Shown here: piece after piece, positions 8,097 to 12,305 of the stretch
Numbering within the stretch: position 1 is the first letter of the stretch
Layout: every line of letters begins with the position of its first letter
Assembly: GCA_032128395.1 (NCBI GenBank)
Contig: JAQBGV010000176.1
Coordinates: forward strand, 1 to 12,305
DNA: 12,305 bases
Direction of reading: 5' to 3'
Source: JAQBGV01 sp032128395
GTDB taxonomy: Bacteria; Planctomycetota; UBA8108; UBA1146
Notes under the pieces: generated by a model
The model's input: only the letters and a program-made list of their open reading frames with translations
Told to the model about the DNA's origin: nothing
The model's database searches: none
Program-made: the position numbers and the translations under genes

Positions 8097-8231
8097 TCCG
8101 ATGCTGGCCGGTGGCCTGAAGTCGTCCTTGTGGAACGAGCTGGACGAGGACGCCCATGATATCGGCCTCAGAAGGGAGGCCAAGCGCAGATGGGGAGCAG
8201 CACCTCGGGGGGGGGGGCCGGGTCTGGATGA
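8097..8231. other. Leader region of the four-gene set, with an 11-G run
   Basis: No gene is supported here. It should hold the 5' leader of the minus-strand TPR gene. A homopolymer of 11 G (8207-8217) is present, which would be prone to slippage or to base-count errors. I could not identify a convincing promoter. Confidence 0.5.
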
Positions 8232-8260
8232 GCTCTCCACCGCGCCACCGGCTGGAGCAA
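8232..8260. repeat. Partial copy of the repeat core
   Basis: This starts GCTCTCCACCGCGCC and ends GGAGCAA, matching only the second half of the 83-bp unit. It sits 73 bases from the equivalent point of the next copy. The arm bases TCCA and TGGA can pair, whereas the third copy has TCAA and TTGA, a change that keeps pairing. Confidence 0.75.
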
Positions 8261-8274
8261 GAGAGCACGCACGT

Positions 8275-8523
8275 GAGAATCGCCTTCCGAGGCCAGGCAT
8301 GCAGGCTCTCAATAGCGCCGACGGTTGAAGAAGAAGGAAGCAAGAAGAACAGGCCTAGAGAATCGTCTTCCGAGGCTATGTACTGAAAGCTCTCAACCGC
8401 GCCAGCGGTTGAAGCAAGAAAAGAGAAGCCCCCCCGCGGAGAGAATCGTCTTCCGAGGCTATGTACTGCAAGCTCTCCACCGCGCCCGCGGTTGAAGCAA
8501 AAAAAAAGAAGCCCGCGGGGGGA
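8275..8523. repeat. 83-bp tandem repeat array, three units
   Basis: Units begin with GAGAATCG at 8275, 8358 and 8441, an exact period of 83. Each holds CTTCCGAGGC, then GCTCTC at +30 or +31, then a short inverted repeat ending GGTTGAAG, then a purine-rich stretch. The units from 8358 and 8441 are nearly identical over their first 60 bases; the unit from 8275 is more diverged. In the unit from 8358 the inverted repeat is an 8-bp stem (TCAACCGC with GCGGTTGA) around a 4-base loop. The tail of each of the two later units carries G/C-rich sequence like one arm of the terminator at 8508-8538. Since 83 is not a multiple of three, it is not a protein repeat. Confidence 0.9.
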
Positions 8524-8538
8524 ACCCCCGCGGGCTTC
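8499..8538 (-). terminator. Rho-independent terminator of the 1022-residue protein gene
   Basis: Read on the minus strand, a perfect 14-bp stem (GAAGCCCGCGGGGG with its complement, loop of 3 bases) lies 16 bases after the stop codon and is followed at once by nine T. The plus strand lacks a T-run after the hairpin, so it acts leftwards only. The T-run and part of the stem belong to the last 83-bp repeat unit. Confidence 0.93.
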
Positions 8539-8554
8539 AAACTACTCACCCGGC

Positions 8555-11500
8555 TCAGCAGCCAGGACCACCCGGAACGAGGGGGCCCCCGATACCGAAC
8601 AGGAAGAAGAGCTCGTGGATCACGTCCGCGATGTCGATGTTTCCGTCACCGTTGACGTCTGCAGCGTTCGGGCAGACCGGCGCCGAACCACCACCGAACA
8701 GGTACGTCGCGGTGTAGATCGGATCCGCCGTATCGACGTTGCAGTCCCCGTTCGTGTCTCCCATGGAGAAGACCGTCACGAGGCCCGACGTGGTAGTCGG
8801 AACCGAGACGCCGCAAGCGTTCGCCGTGAGAGTCACGCTGTACGGACCACCGCAGTCGGTGTAGGCGTACGACGGGCTCACGGCGCCAGACGTCCCTCCG
8901 GAGGGGTCTCCGAAGGCCCAGCTGTAGGTGATTCCAGCGTCGCCGCCGTCATCGGACGTGTTGAGGAAATTGACCGTCAGGGGCGCGATTCCCGAGACGA
9001 GCGGACCGGCGGAGAAACTCGGAGTCGGCGGGTCGCACACCGAGATGTCGAGGGTGCCGTCACCCTGCGCACCGTTCCAACCGCCGACCTGGATGAGGTA
9101 GACGTTTCCAGCCGTAACCGGAATCTCGACCGACGAATTGAAATTGGTCGGGCCGCAACCGGGGCTGTCGTCGTTACAGATGATGCCGACGTCCCCCGCG
9201 AGCGGGCAGCCCACAGTTCCGTCGTAGACGGTGAGCACGGTGTCGGTGAGAGAACCGATGGTATTACAGGTCTCGATCGTCGCATTCCCGGTGTTCGTGG
9301 CCGTGTACTCGAACCACAAATCCCTGCCCATGTTGTTGTCGCAGGCGTTGGGACCGTCACTGATCGCGCCGGTGTTGTCGAAATCGAACGACCCCTCGTT
9401 CACCAGGAATGCGTTGCCACAGGTGTCCCCTGGGATCGCAACGGTGATATCGAGGGTTCCGTCCCCCTGCGTGCCGAGCCAACCGCCCACTTGAATGTAG
9501 TAGGTCTCGCCGGCGACAACGGGGAGCTCGACCGACGAGTTGAAGCCCGTCGGGCCGCAGGTGTCGTCGGCGCAAATGATCCCACCGTCGCCAGCCGATG
9601 GGCAAGCGGCACCGCTGTAGACCGTCAGCACGGTGTCGGTGAGCGATCCCACCGTGTTGCAGGTCTCGATCGTCGCGGATCCCGTCGCACCCACGGTGTA
9701 GTGGAACCACACATCGGTGGACATCTGGGGGTCGCAGGTGGTCGGGCCGTCGAGGGTGGCTCCGATGTTGCTATAGCCGAAGGAGCCCTCGCCGACCGCG
9801 ATCGCGTCGGCGCAGTTGTCATTGACCAGAGAGGGGGTGACGTTGACCGTCAGAGTGCTGTCCCCCTCACCGCCTTGCCAACCGCCGACCTGAACGTAGT
9901 AGGTGCCCCCCCCGGTGACCGGAATGTCGAGCGTCGAGCTGAAGTTGGGCGTGACACAGCCATCGTCGTCACAGTCGAGACCGAAGTCGCCCGCCAAGGG
10001 GCAGCCCGCCGCGCCGTCGAAAACGGCCAGCACAGTGTCGGTGAGCGTGCCGAGTGCTCCGCAGGTGGCGATCGTCGCGGTACCCGTGGTGCTCGCCGTG
10101 TACAGGAACCAGACGTCCCCAGTCATGTTGCTATTGCAATCGATCGGGCCGTCGAGAGTCCCGCCGATATTGTGAAAGTCAAACGAACCCTCGCCGATCG
10201 CGAGCGCATTCGCGCAATTATCGTTCGTCGGGGCGAATTCCAGGGTCCAGGTGCCGATGCCCTCGACGCCCGCCGCCGTGGAGAAGGAGCCGACCCGGAT
10301 CACGAGCGGAACGCCGCCGATGACGGGGGTCGTCGCGAACGACTGCAATGTGGTGCCGCCGAGACCGCTACAGGTGCCGCTGTCGTCGTTGCCGGCCAGG
10401 CAGGTCAGAGCCCCGCATGCACCGGTGTAGATCCCGATCTCGGTGTCGCTGCTCCCCGTGTCGAACGTGATCTGCCCGCACGTGTAGGCGGTGAGCTGCC
10501 CGTCGTCCGTCGGAGTGTAGGTCCAGAACACATCATTGTTGATCGCACCGTTCGAGCAGCCGGTGCTCTCGACCGAGTTGTTCGAGTTGTGGTTGTCGAA
10601 ACCGTTCACACCGAGGACCGCCGGCAGGGCGCCGGGACACTCGTCGTTCGCCGGGGGGAGGCACGCCGGGAACGCGGAGCAGTCGACGACGTCGAGGCAG
10701 TCGGTCAGGCCGTCGAGGTCGTTGTCGAGTCCATCGTCGCAGATCTCGGGGGCGGGCGTGGAGACGGTCAAATCGCCGGCGGGGCGATAGTCACCCGTCG
10801 TCGAGACGACACCGACCCGGATGAGATAGCTCACCCCCGCGGTGAGGCTCGCCGTGCCGGAGAAGGTCGCCGCCGTGATGCAAGTGACCAGCTCTGCGTT
10901 CGTCGGACAGAGTCCGCCACCCGGGTTCAGGTATACCGAGGGACGAACGTGGGTCCCGGTGACGAACCCGACATCGAACGTCAGCCCGGTCAGCGCGAGC
11001 CCGTGCAGATCGGTCGAGGTCGGGGTGAATTCGTACCAGACGTCGCGGGAGCCGGCACAAGTGAGTGCCGGGAGGGTGTTGGTCGCGCCCGCCGTGGCGA
11101 ACGCGGCCGGAATGCCCACGGCGATCGAGATCGCGCCCGAGCAATCGTCGTTGATCGGGGGCGGGTAGCAGGTGAGGTCGAACGTGCCGGTGCCAGTCGT
11201 GCCCGACCAGCCGGAGACACGGATCAGGTACGGGTTCCCCGCGATGACGGGGAAGTTCAGGGCGCTCAGGAACACCGGGCCATCATCATCATCGCAGCCG
11301 AGGCTGGTACCACCGCAGACACCATCGACCGCCTGGACCACCGTGTCCTCGTTCACACCCCCCGCCGGGTAGGAGGTGGTCTCGACCGCCGCGGTGCCGG
11401 TGCAGCTGGCGACGAAGGAGTACCACACATCGGGAGCGGCGCTGCCGCAGGGGGCGTTGCCGATCGGTGCCGGTTCGTTCGTCGCGCCGATGGTGTCGAA

Positions 11501-11623
11501 CGGGATGCCGACCCCTTCCGAGATCGGCGTTGCATTCGCACAGTCGTCATTGACCGGCTGTGCGAGCACCGGCGCCGTGCACACCATGAGAGCGCAGATC
11601 CACAGAAGCGTTGAAAGTCTCAC
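8555..11623 (-). CDS. Large secreted modular protein: six NDxC beta domains, PKD, dockerin-like C-terminus
   Basis: This encodes 1022 residues. The start is GTG 11623, with AGGAGG six bases upstream. A Sec signal peptide ends near residue 21 (APVLA|QPV). Six domains each open with an NDDC/NDNC-type motif, at about residues 25, 158, 327, 467, 600 and 733 (the sixth is GDTC). Each typically carries DVWFxYT, a Cys-rich TIETC, DTVLTVYDG and a terminal YxxQVGGW. A MopE-like metal-binding motif, ICDDGLDNDLDGLTDC, lies at about 294-309. A PKD domain spans about 867-953 (YSWAFGD). The C-terminus (955-1015) has two calcium loops, DTNGDCNVDTADPI and DVNGDGNIDIADVI, and ends GGPGC. Such proteins are typically surface or extracellular; the substrate is unknown. 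It stands alone, with its own terminator. Confidence 0.93.
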   Translation of the reverse strand: MRLSTLLWICALMVCTAPVLAQPVNDDCANATPISEGVGIPFDTIGATNEPAPIGNAPCGSAAPDVWYSFVASCTGTAAVETTSYPAGGVNEDTVVQAVDGVCGGTSLGCDDDDGPVFLSALNFPVIAGNPYLIRVSGWSGTTGTGTFDLTCYPPPINDDCSGAISIAVGIPAAFATAGATNTLPALTCAGSRDVWYEFTPTSTDLHGLALTGLTFDVGFVTGTHVRPSVYLNPGGGLCPTNAELVTCITAATFSGTASLTAGVSYLIRVGVVSTTGDYRPAGDLTVSTPAPEICDDGLDNDLDGLTDCLDVVDCSAFPACLPPANDECPGALPAVLGVNGFDNHNSNNSVESTGCSNGAINNDVFWTYTPTDDGQLTAYTCGQITFDTGSSDTEIGIYTGACGALTCLAGNDDSGTCSGLGGTTLQSFATTPVIGGVPLVIRVGSFSTAAGVEGIGTWTLEFAPTNDNCANALAIGEGSFDFHNIGGTLDGPIDCNSNMTGDVWFLYTASTTGTATIATCGALGTLTDTVLAVFDGAAGCPLAGDFGLDCDDDGCVTPNFSSTLDIPVTGGGTYYVQVGGWQGGEGDSTLTVNVTPSLVNDNCADAIAVGEGSFGYSNIGATLDGPTTCDPQMSTDVWFHYTVGATGSATIETCNTVGSLTDTVLTVYSGAACPSAGDGGIICADDTCGPTGFNSSVELPVVAGETYYIQVGGWLGTQGDGTLDITVAIPGDTCGNAFLVNEGSFDFDNTGAISDGPNACDNNMGRDLWFEYTATNTGNATIETCNTIGSLTDTVLTVYDGTVGCPLAGDVGIICNDDSPGCGPTNFNSSVEIPVTAGNVYLIQVGGWNGAQGDGTLDISVCDPPTPSFSAGPLVSGIAPLTVNFLNTSDDGGDAGITYSWAFGDPSGGTSGAVSPSYAYTDCGGPYSVTLTANACGVSVPTTTSGLVTVFSMGDTNGDCNVDTADPIYTATYLFGGGSAPVCPNAADVNGDGNIDIADVIHELFFLFGIGGPLVPGGPGC
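9035..10225 (-). repeat. Three near-tandem domain repeats of about 399 bp inside the secreted protein gene
   Basis: The fourth, fifth and sixth NDxC domains start exactly 133 residues apart (residues 467, 600, 733), and the last two share long identical stretches such as ATIETCNT and GSLTDTVLTVY. Similarity is also visible at the DNA level, for example GGTCTCGATCGTCGC at 9269 and 9662. This points to recent internal duplication. Confidence 0.8.
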
Positions 11624-11629
11624 GAGTTA

Positions 11630-11635
11630 CCTCCT
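11630..11635 (-). promoter_or_regulatory. Strong Shine-Dalgarno AGGAGG for GTG 11623
   Basis: AGGAGG on the minus strand lies 6 bases before GTG 11623. Together with the signal peptide it settles the start of the large secreted protein. Confidence 0.85.
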
Positions 11636-11851
11636 CGCATTTCGACACTCGCGGCGTGTTCACCGCCGCTTCCCACTTACGGATTGCGAAGAACGGAGCG
11701 CTCGCACATCGCATCACCTACGACATCGAGCCACGAGACGGAGTCCCACGACTCAGATCGTTTCAAATGCTCAGTTTTCTTCGCGAGCCCATTTCGTGAC
11801 CCAATAGGGAAACAGCCCCCGGGGGGCGCTGGCCCTTCGAGCAACCGGTCT

Positions 11852-11880
11852 AATCTACTTATCGCGACGGGTGTGTGCAA
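11852..11880 (-). promoter_or_regulatory. Weak candidate sigma-70-like promoter
   Basis: On the minus strand TTGCAC is separated by 17 bases from TAGATT, in a locally AT-richer patch. The match is only 3/6 and 4/6, and the leader would be about 220 bases, so this is a suggestion only. Confidence 0.22.
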
Positions 11881-12134
11881 CGCGCCACCCTCCGGAAATC
11901 CCTCGGGAGTCCTGCTGTTGCGGAAGGACGAGGACTCGGGATTTCGAGCAAGAGCCTCGGTCGAGGTGGATGTGGCCCTCACTCGGAGATGGAGTCGCGC
12001 CGGGGAGAACCCCAGCATTCTGCCCCCCCACCGCGACTGGATCGGCAGTGCCCGAGGGGGACGAGCCCCCCCCGGCACCACACCGTCTGCACGTTCTTCG
12101 ACGTCTGTAAGTCCTCAAGGCCCACGAGCAACGG

Positions 12135-12163
12135 GCTCTCCACCGCGCCAGCGGTTGAAGCAA
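12135..12163. repeat. Dispersed copy of the 83-bp repeat core
   Basis: This 29-base stretch starts GCTCTCCACCGCGCCAGCGG and ends TTGAAGCAA. It matches the second half of the units at 8358-8440 and 8441-8523 almost base for base. Sequence to its left is only weakly similar to the unit, so only the core is conserved. To its right the match ends within a few bases, where the putative intron begins. Confidence 0.88.
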
Positions 12164-12165
12164 CA

Positions 12166-12305
12166 ATCGGGATAGGGGGGGCCCTCACGGGCGCCCCCCT
12201 CCCACACCACCGGGCATGCGGGTCCGCACCACGGCGGTTCGACAGACGTGACCTCAGTACGGAGCCAAGCGCGGAACTCCCAAGCCTCGCAGATACGAGA
12301 CCGGG
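12166..12305 (-). mobile_element. 3' end of a group II intron (domains V and VI), running off the right edge
   Basis: On the minus strand, bases 12240-12204 fold as a domain V-like hairpin. It has a lower helix ACCGCC.../...GGTGGT, an upper helix TGCG/CGCA with a GACC loop, and a 2-base TG bulge on the 3' side. Next, 12203-12166 fold as domain VI: a GGGAGGGGGG arm, a GTGA tetraloop, a C-rich arm, an unpaired A at 12173, and an end CCCGAT. That A is 8 bases from the end, the usual branch-point distance. The lower helix of domain V has one extra base compared with the copies I recall, so the copy may be degenerate. A frame ending at 12254 could be the last residues of the intron reverse transcriptase but is too short to judge. 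Identification rests on remembered family sequence and folding by eye. Confidence 0.68.

Larger units (their letters stand above)
11624..12134. other. Intergenic region without a convincing gene
   Basis: Open frames here are short, on both strands, and rich in Arg/Pro/Ser without domain signals. The region holds the ribosome-binding site and presumably the promoter of the leftward secreted protein gene. An imperfect GC-rich hairpin lies at 12048-12078 (GTGCC with GGCAC, then a G-run with a C-run) and has no T-run on either side. Confidence 0.6.

Noticed and set aside
8097..8312. N-terminal extension of the membrane-anchored TPR protein
   Set aside because: The residues come from repeat-array sequence and a G-run and show no protein-like pattern. 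It cannot be fully excluded.
8275..8523. CRISPR array
   Set aside because: The whole 83-base unit repeats, with no unique spacers, and there are no cas genes.
8232..8523. Integron attC sites
   Set aside because: The core has CAAC...GTTGAAG, but the last base does not fit GTTRRRY. There is no R/L box layout, the period is fixed, and no gene cassettes lie between copies.
8492..11614. A 1040-residue plus-strand open frame covering the whole secreted protein gene
   Set aside because: It is the antisense of a clear gene with signal peptide, ribosome-binding site, domains and terminator. Its composition is Arg/Val/Glu-rich without domains, and it begins inside the repeat array.
12174..12200. Rho-independent terminator
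   Set aside because: The GC-rich hairpin has no T-run on either strand and is better explained as domain VI of a group II intron.

Overview
The window looks like chromosomal DNA from a GC-rich Gram-negative bacterium, most probably a planctomycete or a close relative. The reasons are high G+C with G/C-ending codons, frequent GTG starts, large secreted modular proteins (FG-GAP/UnbV, PKD, dockerin-like C-termini), several lipoproteins and a vitamin K-dependent carboxylase homologue. Lineage is inferred from protein style only; there is no rRNA or marker gene here.

Layout. (1) Positions 2-2155, plus strand: the 3' part of a secreted FG-GAP/UnbV protein with a dockerin-like C-terminus, then a small lipoprotein. 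(2) Positions 2163-~8096, minus strand: a compact set of four genes, transcribed right to left: membrane-anchored TPR protein, TPR lipoprotein, FG-GAP/UnbV (CRTAC1-like) lipoprotein, and a multi-pass vitamin K-dependent gamma-carboxylase homologue. The last two junctions overlap by a few bases (GTGA), so translation is probably coupled. The set converges on the plus-strand pair with a 7-base gap. (3) Positions ~8097-8554: no gene, but an array of an 83-bp tandem repeat (about three and a half copies) next to a strong rho-independent terminator. (4) Positions 8555-11623, minus strand: a 1022-residue secreted protein with six NDxC-type beta domains, a PKD domain and a dockerin-like C-terminus, started by a strong Shine-Dalgarno and ended by that terminator. 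(5) Positions 11624-12134: no convincing gene. (6) Positions 12135-12305: a lone copy of the repeat core, directly against what reads as the 3' end (domains V and VI) of a minus-strand group II intron running off the right edge.

How the parts may work together. Three of the four genes in the minus-strand set encode surface-facing or periplasmic proteins, and the fourth is an integral-membrane enzyme homologue that keeps the two best-known catalytic residues of human gamma-glutamyl carboxylase. The set is a plausible, uncharacterised cell-envelope module; a modification role for the carboxylase on its neighbours is inference. The most unusual non-coding signal is the repeat family. One locus reads terminator hairpin, T-run, repeat; the other reads group II intron 3' end, short T/G stretch, repeat. 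This suggests an intron inserted into the tail of a related terminator-repeat unit.
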